64,000 bases of DNA from Oscillibacter sp. MSJ-31 (lineage in GTDB: Bacteria; Bacillota; Clostridia; Oscillospirales; Oscillospiraceae), in assembly GCF_018918025.1 (NCBI RefSeq), contig NZ_JAHLPT010000005.1, forward strand, positions 1 through 64,000, in the 5' to 3' direction. A model generated the notes under the pieces. The model saw only the letters and a program-made list of their open reading frames with translations. It made no database searches and had not been told where the DNA came from. The translations under genes were made by a program, and so were the position numbers. Numbering within the stretch: position 1 is the first letter of the stretch; every line of letters begins with the position of its first letter. Below, in pieces: positions 39,693-49,240 of the stretch.

Positions 39693-40823
39693 TCAACGCT
39701 CGCGATTGAAAATCTTGAAGATGTCGGCAAAGGGATCGTCTTCCTCCTCAGTCTTCTTCTCCGCCTCGGCAGCCGCCTTGTCCTCTTCATAATTGATGGG
39801 CTCGATGCTGGGCTTCGCCTCCGCCGCCTTCTTTTCCTCGGCAGGCGCGGCAGCCGCGGCGCTCTTACCGTCGGCAAAGCCGGTGGCAATGACCGTGACG
39901 CGGATCTCGTCGTCCATCGACTCGTCGAAGGTCGCGCCGAAGATGGTCAGCGCGTCGGGATGCACCGCGTCCTGCACCAGCGACGCGGCCTGCTCGACCT
40001 CCTCAAGGCCGATATCCATGGAGCCGGTAACATTGATGAGCACGCCGCGCGCACCGTGGATGGAGGTCTCGAGCAGCGGGCTGGAGATGGCCATGCGGGC
40101 GGCCTCCTCGGCCTTGCCCTTGCCCGCCGCGCGGCCCACGCCCATGTGCGCCATACCGGCGTTCTTCATGATGGCGGTGACGTCGGCAAAGTCGAGATTG
40201 ATGAAGCCGGTGTCGCGGATGAGGTCGGAAATGGACTGCACCGCCTGACGCAGCACATCGTCCGCGATCTCAAAGGCGTTGGCGAAGGTGATCTTCTGAT
40301 CGGTCGCATGCTTGAGGCGCTCGTTGGGGATAATGACGAGGGAATCGACCTTGCCCTGCAGCTCCTCGATGCCCTTTTCGGCCTGCTGCATCCGGCGGCG
40401 GCCCTCAAAGCCGAACGGCTTGGTGACGACGCCGACGGTCAGGATGCCCTGCTCGCGGGCGATCTCGGCCACGATGGGCGCGCCGCCCGTGCCGGTGCCG
40501 CCGCCCATGCCGGCGGTGATGAACACCATATCGGTATCCTCCAGCGCCTTGGAGATCTGGGCGCGGCTCTCCTCCGCGCTCTTGCGGCCCACCTCGGGAT
40601 CGCTGCCCGCGCCCTGGCCGTGAGTCAGCTTCTCGCCGATCTGGATCTTATAGGTAGCGCTGGAAACGTTGAGCGCCTGCTTATCAGTATTGACCGCGAC
40701 GAAATCCACGCCGCGGGTCCCGGAGCGCACCATGCGGTTGACCACGTTATTGCCGCCGCCGCCGACGCCGATGACCTTGATCCTGACGACGTTTTCAACG
40801 CCGGTATCCAATCCGAATGCCAT
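39693..40823 (-). CDS. ftsZ: Cell-division GTPase FtsZ
   Basis: A 376-residue tubulin homologue that forms the Z ring. [17 protein letters not shown] begins the core. The tubulin signature GGGTGTG is at residues 107-113. The T7-loop region [20 protein letters not shown] is intact. A low-complexity Ala/Glu linker (about 315-360) ends in a short tail, [15 protein letters not shown], that would contact partners such as FtsA or SepF. No ftsA lies upstream, as is common in Clostridia. Last gene of the division cluster, with a 143-bp gap before it that could hold its own promoter. Confidence 0.98.
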   Translation of the reverse strand: MAFGLDTGVENVVRIKVIGVGGGGNNVVNRMVRSGTRGVDFVAVNTDKQALNVSSATYKIQIGEKLTHGQGAGSDPEVGRKSAEESRAQISKALEDTDMVFITAGMGGGTGTGGAPIVAEIAREQGILTVGVVTKPFGFEGRRRMQQAEKGIEELQGKVDSLVIIPNERLKHATDQKITFANAFEIADDVLRQAVQSISDLIRDTGFINLDFADVTAIMKNAGMAHMGVGRAAGKGKAEEAARMAISSPLLETSIHGARGVLINVTGSMDIGLEEVEQAASLVQDAVHPDALTIFGATFDESMDDEIRVTVIATGFADGKSAAAAAPAEEKKAAEAKPSIEPINYEEDKAAAEAEKKTEEEDDPFADIFKIFNRER

Positions 40824-40966
40824 ATCGGTTCCTCCTACTATCTCTTGTAGAATGCGGGCGGATCATGTCGGTGCCGCCACAACATCAAGTGTATTCTGAA
40901 ACAAGTCTATTGTATAACGCTTTTTTCTCGCGGTCAATAGCCGCGCGCGATTTCCCGAAAACTTTT

Positions 40967-41743
40967 TTACGCGCCCGGCGCGGACGGGATAAAGTGCATC
41001 TCGCCCTTGGACTTGAGCAGCATATAGTTGATCTCGCCCGTCTCGTTCGACTCCAGACCGTTTACCAGATCCTGCACGCTGCGGAAAATATAGTCGAGGT
41101 CGGAATCCCATGGGAGCCGCACGGTGAAGCGGCCCAGATAGGTGAAGGTGATCGCCTCGGCATCAGACAGGTCGACGCTCCCGATGCCCGCGAGCATACC
41201 GTAACCGCCCGCCGTCCGCACGAGGGTGAGCAGTGTCTCCGTCGTCAGCGTTTTCTCCTCACCGAGCGAGAGCTGCGCGCTCAGCGCGGGCGACTCCGGC
41301 TCGACGCCCGTGATGCTCGGGCAGCCGGACGGCAGCGTGTCGGTCCGCTCGAGGAGCTTACCGTTTTCGCTGATGAGCCAATAGCCATCCGGCGTGACGA
41401 CGCCCGCCGCCGCCGCGCACTCCCGCACCGTGATAACGATGGTGTCCGGCAGAGCGCGGTTGATCGTCGCCTCCTCCACATAGGGCAGCTTTTCAAAAAT
41501 AGCCTGTGCGGCGCTGTACTTGTTGAGCAGGAAAAGGTTATCCTCGATCTCGATGCCCGAGGCCGCGACGACCTCCTCGCTCGTGTAGCGCGCATTGCCG
41601 CTCACCGTGATACTCTGCACCTTGAAGAAGACCGTCAGCGCCGCGACGACCGCGCCGGCGATGAGCAGGATGCACAGGAGCTTCATCAGGAAAGAAAATC
41701 TTCCTCGCCGGCGTCTGCGATTCGTGCTGCGATTTCGTGCCAT
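40967..41743 (-). CDS. ftsQ: FtsQ/DivIB division protein
   Basis: A 258-residue bitopic protein: basic cytoplasmic N-terminus (NRSTNRRRRRGRF), one helix (about 19-40), POTRA domain starting FFKVQSITVSGNARYTSEEVVAASGI, and the beta domain with LPDTIVITVRECAAAA. It forms the FtsQLB complex that recruits and activates the septal synthase. Lies between murA and ftsZ on the minus strand in the usual position. Confidence 0.9.
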   Translation of the reverse strand: MARNRSTNRRRRRGRFSFLMKLLCILLIAGAVVAALTVFFKVQSITVSGNARYTSEEVVAASGIEIEDNLFLLNKYSAAQAIFEKLPYVEEATINRALPDTIVITVRECAAAAGVVTPDGYWLISENGKLLERTDTLPSGCPSITGVEPESPALSAQLSLGEEKTLTTETLLTLVRTAGGYGMLAGIGSVDLSDAEAITFTYLGRFTVRLPWDSDLDYIFRSVQDLVNGLESNETGEINYMLLKSKGEMHFIPSAPGA

Positions 41744-41765
41744 AGCTTTTGTATCCTTTTCGTTT

Positions 41766-43022
41766 CTATGTAGTCTCCCGGCGGATCTGTGCGCCGAGCG
41801 CGGCCAGGTCGCGCTCGATAGCGTCGTATCCGCGATCGATGTGCGTGAGCTCCGTCACGCGGGTCGTGCCCTCGGCGGAAAGTCCCGCGATCACCAGCGC
41901 CGCGCCGCCGCGCAGGTCGGTGCACTTGACCGCCGCGCCGTGCAGCGTCCTCACGCCGTTCACCACCGCCACGCGCCCCGCGACGCGGATCTCCGCGCCC
42001 ATGCGTGAGAGCTCGTCAACGTGTCGGTAGCGGTTTTCAAAAATGTTTTCGACAAAGACCGTGCAGCCCTCGCTCCTGAGCAGCGCCGCCATCAGCACGG
42101 GCTGGGCGTCGGTCGGAAAGCCCGGATAGGGCGCGGTACGCACGGGGCGCACAGAGCGCAGCGCTCCGGTCGAGCGCAGGGAAACGGCGTCCGCCTCGCT
42201 CCTCACCTCGCAGCCGCTCTCGGCAAGCGAGAGCGCCACGGCGGACACCGCGCGGTAGTCCACACCGGTGAGCCGCACCTCGCCGCCCGCCGCCGCCGCG
42301 GCGCAGAGGTAGGTCGCGCAGACGATGCGGTCCCCGATGACGCGGTGCGTGCAGCCGTGCAGCGCCGTGCCGCCCTCGACCGTGATAATGGAGCCGCCCG
42401 CGCCGTTCACCCGCGCGCCCATGCTCCGCAGCAGCGCCTGAAGATCGACGATCTCCGGCTCGCGGGCCGCGTTGTAGATGACGCTTGTGCCCTCCGCGCC
42501 GCAGGCGGCGAGAATGGCGTTCTCCGTCGCGCCGACGCTCGGAATGGCGAGGGTGATGTCCGTGCCGCGAAGGCATTTCGCCTTGCAACGCAGCTCGCCG
42601 TAGCGCTCGGTGATCTCCGCGCCCAGCTCACGCAGGGCGGCCAGATGCAGGTCGATGGGCCGCGGACCGAGCTCGCAGCCGCCGGGGTAAGATAAAACCG
42701 CCTCCCCCTGCCGCGCGAGGATCGCGCCCAGAAAAATGATGGACGAGCGCATTTCGCGCATCAGCTCGTCAGGAATGTCGCAGCGCGCCATCGGCGCAGT
42801 GTCCACCTCCAGCGCTGTGCCGTCGCGCCGCACGCGGCAGCCGAGGTGGCGCAGGATGGCGACGGACGCGTCCACGTCGCGCAGACGCGGACAGTTCTCG
42901 ATGCGGCAGACGTCCCGCGCGAGGATCGTCGCCGCCAGCACGGGCAGGACGCTGTTCTTGCTGCCCTGTATCGTCAGTTCTCCGTGAAGCGGCGCGCCGC
43001 CCTCGATGCTCAGATAGCTCAT
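41766..43022 (-). CDS. murA: UDP-GlcNAc 1-carboxyvinyltransferase MurA
   Basis: A 418-residue EPSP-fold enzyme that makes the first committed step of peptidoglycan synthesis. GSKNSVLPVLAATIL is the substrate Lys-Asn motif. The catalytic Cys is present in SYPGGCELGPRPIDLHL (C116), so fosfomycin sensitivity is expected. RHVDELSRMGAEI and the late Arg region are present. ATG 43022 has GGGAGG upstream; a 42-codon extension is unconserved. It is unusual in sitting inside the division cluster, just after a gene inserted on the other strand. Confidence 0.95.
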   Translation of the reverse strand: MSYLSIEGGAPLHGELTIQGSKNSVLPVLAATILARDVCRIENCPRLRDVDASVAILRHLGCRVRRDGTALEVDTAPMARCDIPDELMREMRSSIIFLGAILARQGEAVLSYPGGCELGPRPIDLHLAALRELGAEITERYGELRCKAKCLRGTDITLAIPSVGATENAILAACGAEGTSVIYNAAREPEIVDLQALLRSMGARVNGAGGSIITVEGGTALHGCTHRVIGDRIVCATYLCAAAAAGGEVRLTGVDYRAVSAVALSLAESGCEVRSEADAVSLRSTGALRSVRPVRTAPYPGFPTDAQPVLMAALLRSEGCTVFVENIFENRYRHVDELSRMGAEIRVAGRVAVVNGVRTLHGAAVKCTDLRGGAALVIAGLSAEGTTRVTELTHIDRGYDAIERDLAALGAQIRRETT

Positions 43023-43173
43023 GTGCCGTTCCTCCCTTTCCCGATGGGTCAACAAACTAAGCCATAGTATGCGCCCACGGTGCGCCGTGGTTCCGGCGCG
43101 GGAGGAAAAGGGTGTGTACTTTCGCGGTGTTTTATGGTAAAATTCCAAAAAAATCCAAAAGCGAGGTCATATC

Positions 43174-44274
43174 ATGAAGGGAAAAACGATCTGCAAAACG
43201 CTTGGGCTCGTACTGCTCGCGCTGCTCATTCTCGTCGTGCTGTACGTCGTCTATGTGTTCGCGAGCTACCACCGCGTCGGCGACCAGAGCCTCAGCGTAA
43301 TGCATTGCAGCAGCAGGGACGCAGTCCCCATGGAGGACGCGGTCGAGACCGGCGCCGTCTATCGCGTCACGTCCGCTAATGTAGGCTTCGGCGCCTACAG
43401 CGCCGACTACAGCTTCTTTATGGACGGCGGCAGGGAGAGCCGCGCCCGCAGCCGGCAGGAGGTCGACCGGAATATGCGCGGCATTGTCGCGTTTGTCGAA
43501 GCCCTTTCGCCCGACTTTGCCCTCTTTCAGGAGGTCGACACCGACGGCACACGCAGCTGGCATATCGACGAGACCGCCTATCTGAGCGACGCCATGACGG
43601 GATGCGAATTTGACGAGGTGTTCGCGCAGAACTACGACAGCCCCTATCTTTTCTACCCGCTCATTCAACCCCACGGAGCGAATCAGTCCGGCATCGTGAC
43701 GCTTTCGCGCCACCCCATCGCTTCCGCTGCGCGGCGGGAGCTGCCGGTGGAGAGCGGCTTTATGAAGCTCCTTGACCTCGACCGCTGCTATTCGGTCAGC
43801 CGCATCCCGACGGCGAGCGGCAAGGAGCTTGTCCTCTATAATCTCCACCTCTCTGCCTACACCTCGGACGGCGCCATCGCCACCGAGCAGCTTGAGCTGC
43901 TGTGCGCGGATATGCTTGCGGAATACGAGGCGGGCAATTACTGCGTCGCGGGCGGCGACTTCAACAAGGACCTGCTCGGCAATTCGCCGGAGATCTTCGG
44001 TGTGGCCGCCGGGGAAAACGACACCTGGGCGCAGCCCATCCCGGAGGGAACGATCCCCGCGGGGCTGACGCTCGTCGCGCCCTTTGACGAGACCGCACCC
44101 GCCGCCTCCTGCCGCACGGCGTCCGAGCCGTACAGCATCGAGACGACCTTCCGCCTGACGGTGGACGGCTTCCTCGTGAGCGATAACGTGGAGGTCGTGG
44201 ACAGCGCCGTGCTGGACGCCGGCTTCCTCTACTCCGACCACAATCCCGTGTGGATGGACTTCAAGCTCAACTGA
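43174..44274 (+). CDS. Membrane-anchored endonuclease/exonuclease/phosphatase-family protein
   Basis: A 366-residue protein with one N-terminal helix (about 9-30) and an outward-facing EEP domain. Motifs are TSANVGFGA, DFALFQEVDTDGTRSW (catalytic Glu), NLHLSAYTSDG, CVAGGDFNKDLLG (Asp/Asn) and FLYSDHNPVWMDFKLN (catalytic Asp-His). The fold covers DNases, phosphodiesterases and sphingomyelinases, and membrane anchoring favours a surface phosphodiesterase. It lies on the plus strand inside the otherwise minus-strand dcw cluster, between murA and murG. Confidence 0.83.
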   Translation: MKGKTICKTLGLVLLALLILVVLYVVYVFASYHRVGDQSLSVMHCSSRDAVPMEDAVETGAVYRVTSANVGFGAYSADYSFFMDGGRESRARSRQEVDRNMRGIVAFVEALSPDFALFQEVDTDGTRSWHIDETAYLSDAMTGCEFDEVFAQNYDSPYLFYPLIQPHGANQSGIVTLSRHPIASAARRELPVESGFMKLLDLDRCYSVSRIPTASGKELVLYNLHLSAYTSDGAIATEQLELLCADMLAEYEAGNYCVAGGDFNKDLLGNSPEIFGVAAGENDTWAQPIPEGTIPAGLTLVAPFDETAPAASCRTASEPYSIETTFRLTVDGFLVSDNVEVVDSAVLDAGFLYSDHNPVWMDFKLN

Positions 44275-44284
44275 ATATGCTCTG

Positions 44285-44311
44285 AGCCTGCGGCTTGCGC
44301 CGCAGGCTTTT
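44285..44311 (+). terminator. Terminator after the EEP-family gene
   Basis: AGCCTGCGGC/GCCGCAGGCT around TTGC with TTTTAT after it. It overlaps the last bases of the convergent murG. Confidence 0.78.
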
Positions 44312-45431
44312 ATTTGACAAGCGCCATGACGGTCTCATAGATGCGCTCGGTCGCGTCGCGCACGCCGAGTCGGAGCGAAGCCTCGTGCATCGCCGCGAGC
44401 CGCGTTTCGTCGCGCAGCAGCGCGGCGGCCTCCGTAAACAACCGCTTGCCGTCCAGCCCCTCCTCGGGCAGGACGAGCGCCGCGCCGTGCTCGCCGAGCA
44501 CGGCGGCGTTTTTCTCCTGATGATGGTTCGTCACATTCGGCGACGGCACCAAAATGGCGGGAACGCCGAGCGCGGTCAGCTCGCTGAGCGTGGACGCGCC
44601 CGCGCGGCAGATCACAAGGTCGGCGGCGCGCATAACGTCCGCCATGTCGTAGATATACTCACGCACGTCGAGCGAGGGATGGTCGCGCAGATCCACGCCG
44701 TACCCGCTCACCCACTCGTGCATTTTCTGCCAGCCGAGCGAGCCGACGGAGTGGACATGGTGGAACGGCTCCTTTGCCGCCTCAAGATAAAGAAGCTCCG
44801 CCGTGACGCGGTTCATATTTCCCGCGCCGAGGCTGCCCCAGAAAGAAACGACGAGCGGGCGGCCGTCGTTCACGCCGAGCTTTTCCTTGGCCTGCGCCTT
44901 CGTCTGCGTGAAGAAGTCGCCGCGCACCGGCGTACCGGTGACGACCACGCGGTCCTTGTGCTTATAATACCGCCGGCAGTCCTCAAAGCCGACGAGAATG
45001 CGGTCGCAATGGTTCTCGAGCAGTCGGGTCGTCAGCCCCGGAACGGCGTTCGACTCGTGCACCGCCGTCGGAATGCCGCGCGCGTGGCCGTAGCGCACGA
45101 CGGGATAGCTCGCGTAGCCGCCCGTACCGACAATGAGGTCGGGCTGAAATTCATCGAGAATAGCGTCCGCCTCACGCTTCGCGTGCATCAGATTGCGCAC
45201 GGAGACGAGGTTATGGCGCAGCTCCTTCGGCCGAAGGGAGCGGTGGAAGGACGAGATGTTGACTGTGCGGAACGGATAGGGCGTGTGCGCGATCAGGTCG
45301 CGCTCCAGTCCGCGCTCCGCGCCGACGAAGAGGATGCGGGTCTTCGGGTCTCTCTCCCGCAGGAAGCCTGCGAGCGCCAGCGCGGGGTTGACGTGTCCCG
45401 CCGTGCCGCCGCAGGTGAAAATAACGTTCAT
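44310..45431 (-). CDS. murG: MurG glycosyltransferase (lipid II synthesis)
   Basis: A 373-residue GT28 enzyme that adds GlcNAc to lipid I on the inner membrane face. N-terminal glycine-rich loop FTCGGTAGHVNPALALA, second loop in VVGTGGYASYPVV, and the donor-site motif region VVSFWGSLGAGNMN with late HHQEKNAAVLGEHGAAL. Start at 45431 with GGGGG and purines upstream; the ORF extends 31 codons further, unconserved. It follows ftsW. Confidence 0.95.
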   Translation of the reverse strand: MNVIFTCGGTAGHVNPALALAGFLRERDPKTRILFVGAERGLERDLIAHTPYPFRTVNISSFHRSLRPKELRHNLVSVRNLMHAKREADAILDEFQPDLIVGTGGYASYPVVRYGHARGIPTAVHESNAVPGLTTRLLENHCDRILVGFEDCRRYYKHKDRVVVTGTPVRGDFFTQTKAQAKEKLGVNDGRPLVVSFWGSLGAGNMNRVTAELLYLEAAKEPFHHVHSVGSLGWQKMHEWVSGYGVDLRDHPSLDVREYIYDMADVMRAADLVICRAGASTLSELTALGVPAILVPSPNVTNHHQEKNAAVLGEHGAALVLPEEGLDGKRLFTEAAALLRDETRLAAMHEASLRLGVRDATERIYETVMALVK

Positions 45432-45495
45432 GCCTTCCGTCCCCCTTTCTTCCTCGCGGCGGTCTGTTTTCCGCCGCGGCATATTTTTGAGCTTT

Positions 45496-46683
45496 TCAGC
45501 CTGGCGGCATCTGCCGCGAAACACTCAGCACCACGCCCATCTCCGCCAGCTGGATGGCGAGCGCCGTGCCGCCGAAGCTGAAGAACGGCAGCGAGATGCC
45601 GGTGTTCGGCACAAGATTCGTCACGACCGCGATGTTTAAGAAAACCTGTAAGGCGATCTGCGTGGTAATGCCCACGACAAGAAGGCTGCCGAAGCGGTCG
45701 CGCGCGTGGAGCGCGATCCAGTAGCCGCGGATGATGAGCAGCGCGAAGATGGCCATGATGAGCGTTGCGCCGATCAGGCCCAACTCCTCGCAGACGATGG
45801 AGAAGATGCAGTCGTTGTGCTCCTCAGGCAGGAAGAGGAACTTCTGCCGGCTCTTGCCGAGGCCGAGACCGAGGAGACCTCCCGAGCCGATGGCGATGAG
45901 GCTCTGGCGCGTCTGATAGCCCGTGCCCGTCTTAAAGGCGTCGTTGAGCGGGTCGAGCCAGATGGCGATGCGCGAGGAGTTGTAGGTGATGAGGCCCGAG
46001 AGGAACGCATACGCCACCGCCGCCACGCCACCGATGCCGATGCCGACCCAGTAGCCGCGGATGCCGCCGACGAACATCATCGCCGCGCCGATGCCGAGAA
46101 TGAGCACGGTGCCGGAAAGGTGCGGCTCGAAGTACATCAGCACCGCAATGAGGGCAAGGATAAAGCCGTAGGGCAGGATACCGTAGCGGAGCGTCCTCAT
46201 TTTGTCCTTCTTTTTGGAGATGCTGTCGGCAAAATAAAGGATGACGCCAAGCTTGGCGATCTCCGACGGCTGAAACCGCATCGTGGTGCCCGGGATACCG
46301 AGCCAGCGCGTCGCACCGTGGCTCGTGATACCGACGCCGGGAATGATGACCGCGACGAGCAGAGCGATGGAAATGCCCAGCGCGATCTTGGCCACGCCGC
46401 GGAAGCGCGCGTAGTTGATGCGCCCGATGACGACCATGGCGGCAAGGCCGAGCGTGGCAAAGGCCGCCTGCCGCTTAAAGTAGTACAGCGGGTCGCCCGA
46501 CTCATAATAGGCAGAGGGGAAGCTCGCCGAGAGGAGCATGATGAGCCCCACGCCGGTGAGCAGCAGCACGAGCAGGAGAAACGGCACATCGATGGGTCCG
46601 CGGCCCGCCTCCTTCGCAGCGGCCTCCATGCGCTTCATGTGCTCGCGCTGTTCGCGCCGCAGCTCGCGCTCCTCCTTCGTCAT
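45496..46683 (-). CDS. ftsW: SEDS-family glycosyltransferase FtsW
   Basis: A 395-residue polytopic SEDS protein with about ten helices. Family markers are FQPSEIAKLGVILYFAD, GTGYQTRQSLIAIGSGGLLGLGLGKSRQKFLFLPEEHNDCIFSIVCEE and NTGISLPFFSFGGTAL, all in conserved places. It polymerises lipid II with the cognate PBP, here SpoVD-like. Position between mraY and murG supports FtsW/SpoVE over RodA. murD, which usually lies upstream of it, is absent. Confidence 0.92.
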   Translation of the reverse strand: MTKEERELRREQREHMKRMEAAAKEAGRGPIDVPFLLLVLLLTGVGLIMLLSASFPSAYYESGDPLYYFKRQAAFATLGLAAMVVIGRINYARFRGVAKIALGISIALLVAVIIPGVGITSHGATRWLGIPGTTMRFQPSEIAKLGVILYFADSISKKKDKMRTLRYGILPYGFILALIAVLMYFEPHLSGTVLILGIGAAMMFVGGIRGYWVGIGIGGVAAVAYAFLSGLITYNSSRIAIWLDPLNDAFKTGTGYQTRQSLIAIGSGGLLGLGLGKSRQKFLFLPEEHNDCIFSIVCEELGLIGATLIMAIFALLIIRGYWIALHARDRFGSLLVVGITTQIALQVFLNIAVVTNLVPNTGISLPFFSFGGTALAIQLAEMGVVLSVSRQMPPG

Positions 46684-46721
46684 ACCGGTTCACCTCCCCC
46701 GATCGTTTTTTGAAATGTGCC

Positions 46722-47711
46722 TTAGAAGTGGTATCTTCCGATCACGCCCCAGAGCGCCAGCATACAGAACACGGCGGAGACGAGCGTGAAGATGGTCACG
46801 AGCTTGACCTCGCTCCAGCCGCAGAGCTCAAAGTGATGGTGCAGCGGCGCCATCTTGAAAATGCGCTTGCCGTGCGTCGCCTTAAAGTAGGCGACCTGAA
46901 TGATGTCCGAGAGCGTCTCGCAGATGTAGACGATGCCGACGAGCAGCAGCACGAGCGGCATATCGTAGGCGAACGCCAGTCCCGCCACCGCGCCGCCGAG
47001 AAAGAGCGAGCCGGTGTCGCCCATGAATACCTTGGCGGGATGGAAGTTATAGACGAGGAAGCCGATCAGTCCGCCGACCATCGCCGCGGCAAAAACGCCG
47101 AGGTCATTCTCATAGCCCCACCACGAGCCGACCACCGCGAAAAACAGCGCCACCGGCACCGTCACGCTGCCGGCCAGACCGTCGATGCCGTCCGTGATGT
47201 TGACGGCGTTGACCGTGCCGACGATAACAAAGGCGGCGAAGATCATATAAACGATCCACGGCAGGATGACATAGGTATTGGCGAACGGAACGTAGAGGTT
47301 CGGCGTCAGCATCCCCTCATAGCGCATCAGGCAGAGAAACACCACCGCCGCGGCAAGCTGGAGGGCAAACTTCTGGATCGCCGTCAGGCCGAGATTCCGG
47401 TGCATTTTCACCTTCTGAAAATCGTCAAGAAAGCCGATCAGGCCGAACACGGCGGCAAAGGCAAACACATAGAGGTGCGCGAAGCTGCCCGCGCGCATGG
47501 CGTCCCAGCCGAACACGAGAATGGTGACGAGGATGCCGAAAATGAACATCAGTCCGCCCATCGTCGGCGTGCCGGACTTGCCGGCGTGCCAGGTCGGGCC
47601 GTCCTCGCGGATGCTCTGCCCCGCCTTGAGCCTGCGCAGCTCGGGGAGCAGAAAGCGTCCGGTGACAAGCGTGATGAGAAAGCTCACAATGCAGGCAGCG
47701 ATCAGTTTCAT
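46722..47711 (-). CDS. mraY: Phospho-MurNAc-pentapeptide transferase MraY
   Basis: A 329-residue integral membrane enzyme that makes lipid I. It has GTPTMGGLMFIFG near residue 50, the Asp-rich FLDDFQKVK motif, NITDGIDGLAGSVT and FHPAKVFMGDTGSLFLGGA. Position right after murE is normal except that murF is missing. Confidence 0.96.
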   Translation of the reverse strand: MKLIAACIVSFLITLVTGRFLLPELRRLKAGQSIREDGPTWHAGKSGTPTMGGLMFIFGILVTILVFGWDAMRAGSFAHLYVFAFAAVFGLIGFLDDFQKVKMHRNLGLTAIQKFALQLAAAVVFLCLMRYEGMLTPNLYVPFANTYVILPWIVYMIFAAFVIVGTVNAVNITDGIDGLAGSVTVPVALFFAVVGSWWGYENDLGVFAAAMVGGLIGFLVYNFHPAKVFMGDTGSLFLGGAVAGLAFAYDMPLVLLLVGIVYICETLSDIIQVAYFKATHGKRIFKMAPLHHHFELCGWSEVKLVTIFTLVSAVFCMLALWGVIGRYHF

Positions 47712-47753
47712 AGCGTATTCCTTCCGCCGCGCAGAGCGCGGCTCTTTCGTTTT

Positions 47754-49175
47754 TTATTGGCTCAGATGCTCGCGCACCACCTGCCGCTCGTCGAGCGGCA
47801 GCGTCTCGGCGCCGACCACCTGATAGGTCTCGTGTCCCTTGCCCGCGAGCACCACCACGTCGCCGGTGCGGGCGTGGTCGAGCGCGTAGGCGATGGCCTC
47901 GCGGCGGCTTTCCAGCACGGCAAACGGCGTCGCGCTGTCCGCCATGCCGGCGAGGATCTCGTGCAGAATGGCGTAGGGGTTTTCCGTGCGGGGATTATCC
48001 GAGGTGACGATCACCTCGTCCGCGAGCCGCGCGGCGATGCGCCCCATTTCGGCGCGCTTCGTCCGGTCGCGGTCGCCGCCGCAGCCGAACACGACGAGCA
48101 CGCGCGCGTCGGCAAAGCCGCAGACGGTCGAGAGAATATTTTTCAGCCCGTCGGGCGTGTGCGCGTAATCAATGAGCACGGTGTAGTCCGTGTCCGTCGG
48201 CACCACCTCCGCCCTGCCGCGCACGCCCTGACAAAGTGAGAGGGCCTGCGCCGCGTCCCCGATCGGAATGCCGAGGGCCTGTGCCGCGGCGAGCGCGGCG
48301 AGCGCGTTGTAGAGCGAGAACGCCCCGGGAATGTGCAGCGTCACGGGGACGTGCTCGCTGTCGCTGCACGCGGTGAAGCTCACGCGGTCGGCGCAGTAAT
48401 GCGCGTCCCAGCCGACGAGATCGTTTGCAAGTCCCTGCCCGAAGCGTGTGACCGGACAGGTCACATTTTCGAGCAGCCGCGGCGTCCACGGATCGTCGCC
48501 GTTGACGGCGGCGGCGCGGCATTGGCGGAACAGACGCGCCTTGGCGTCGCAGTAGGCTTCCATTGTACCATGGTAGTCAAGATGGTCCTGCGTGAGATTG
48601 GTGAACACGCCGAGCGCGAAGTCGATCGCGCCGGCACGCCTTTGCACGAGCGCGTGGGAGGAGACCTCCATCACCACATGGGTGCAGCCCGCGTCCGCCA
48701 TTTCGCGCAGCAGACGCTGGAGCGTCAGCGCGTCGGGCGTGGTGCGCTCGGCGGGCAGAACGGCGTCGCCGATCATGTTCTGATTCGTGCCGATCAGGCC
48801 GACCTTTGCGCCCAGACAGCGCTCAAGGAGCTGCTTGAGAAGATACGTTGTGGTCGTCTTGCCGTTCGTGCCGGTCACGCCGACCACCGTCATGCCTCCC
48901 GCCGGATCGCCGTACCACCTCGCGGCGAGCTTTGCCGCCGCCTCGTGCGCGTCGGGGATCAGCACACAGGGCACGCCCTCGGCCGCGTGCTCGGTCACGA
49001 CGCAGACCGCGCCGCGCGCGGCGGCCTCTTTTGCGTAGTCTGCGCCGTCCTCCCGCGCGCCATGCAGGGCGAGGAAAAGGCTTCCCTCTCCCGCCGTGCG
49101 GGAATCGAGGGTGAGGTCATGTATCTCCGTCCGCGCGTCCGCGCGGAGGAGTCGGAAGTGATCGAGGGCGCTCAA
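47754..49175 (-). CDS. murE: UDP-MurNAc-tripeptide synthetase MurE (meso-DAP type)
   Basis: A 473-residue Mur ligase. ATP loop GVTGTNGKTTTTYLLK near residue 100-115, HLDYHGTMEAYCDAK with the carbamylated-Lys region, and DNPR (in TSDNPRTENPYAI), the meso-diaminopimelate selectivity motif. The start is uncertain. The listed TTG (49175) has a poor ribosome site. Six codons upstream an ACG (49193) is followed by KLGELLSAL, which is how family members begin after Met, with AAAGGA ten bases before it. Either a rare ACG start, a sequencing error for ATG, or the TTG is used. Confidence 0.94.
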   Translation of the reverse strand: MSALDHFRLLRADARTEIHDLTLDSRTAGEGSLFLALHGAREDGADYAKEAAARGAVCVVTEHAAEGVPCVLIPDAHEAAAKLAARWYGDPAGGMTVVGVTGTNGKTTTTYLLKQLLERCLGAKVGLIGTNQNMIGDAVLPAERTTPDALTLQRLLREMADAGCTHVVMEVSSHALVQRRAGAIDFALGVFTNLTQDHLDYHGTMEAYCDAKARLFRQCRAAAVNGDDPWTPRLLENVTCPVTRFGQGLANDLVGWDAHYCADRVSFTACSDSEHVPVTLHIPGAFSLYNALAALAAAQALGIPIGDAAQALSLCQGVRGRAEVVPTDTDYTVLIDYAHTPDGLKNILSTVCGFADARVLVVFGCGGDRDRTKRAEMGRIAARLADEVIVTSDNPRTENPYAILHEILAGMADSATPFAVLESRREAIAYALDHARTGDVVVLAGKGHETYQVVGAETLPLDERQVVREHLSQ

Positions 49176-49240
49176 AAGCTCGCCGAGCTTCGTAGGCGCG
49201 TCGTCCTTTCTCCGTCAAATCTTGCTCTCTTTTGCGGTTT

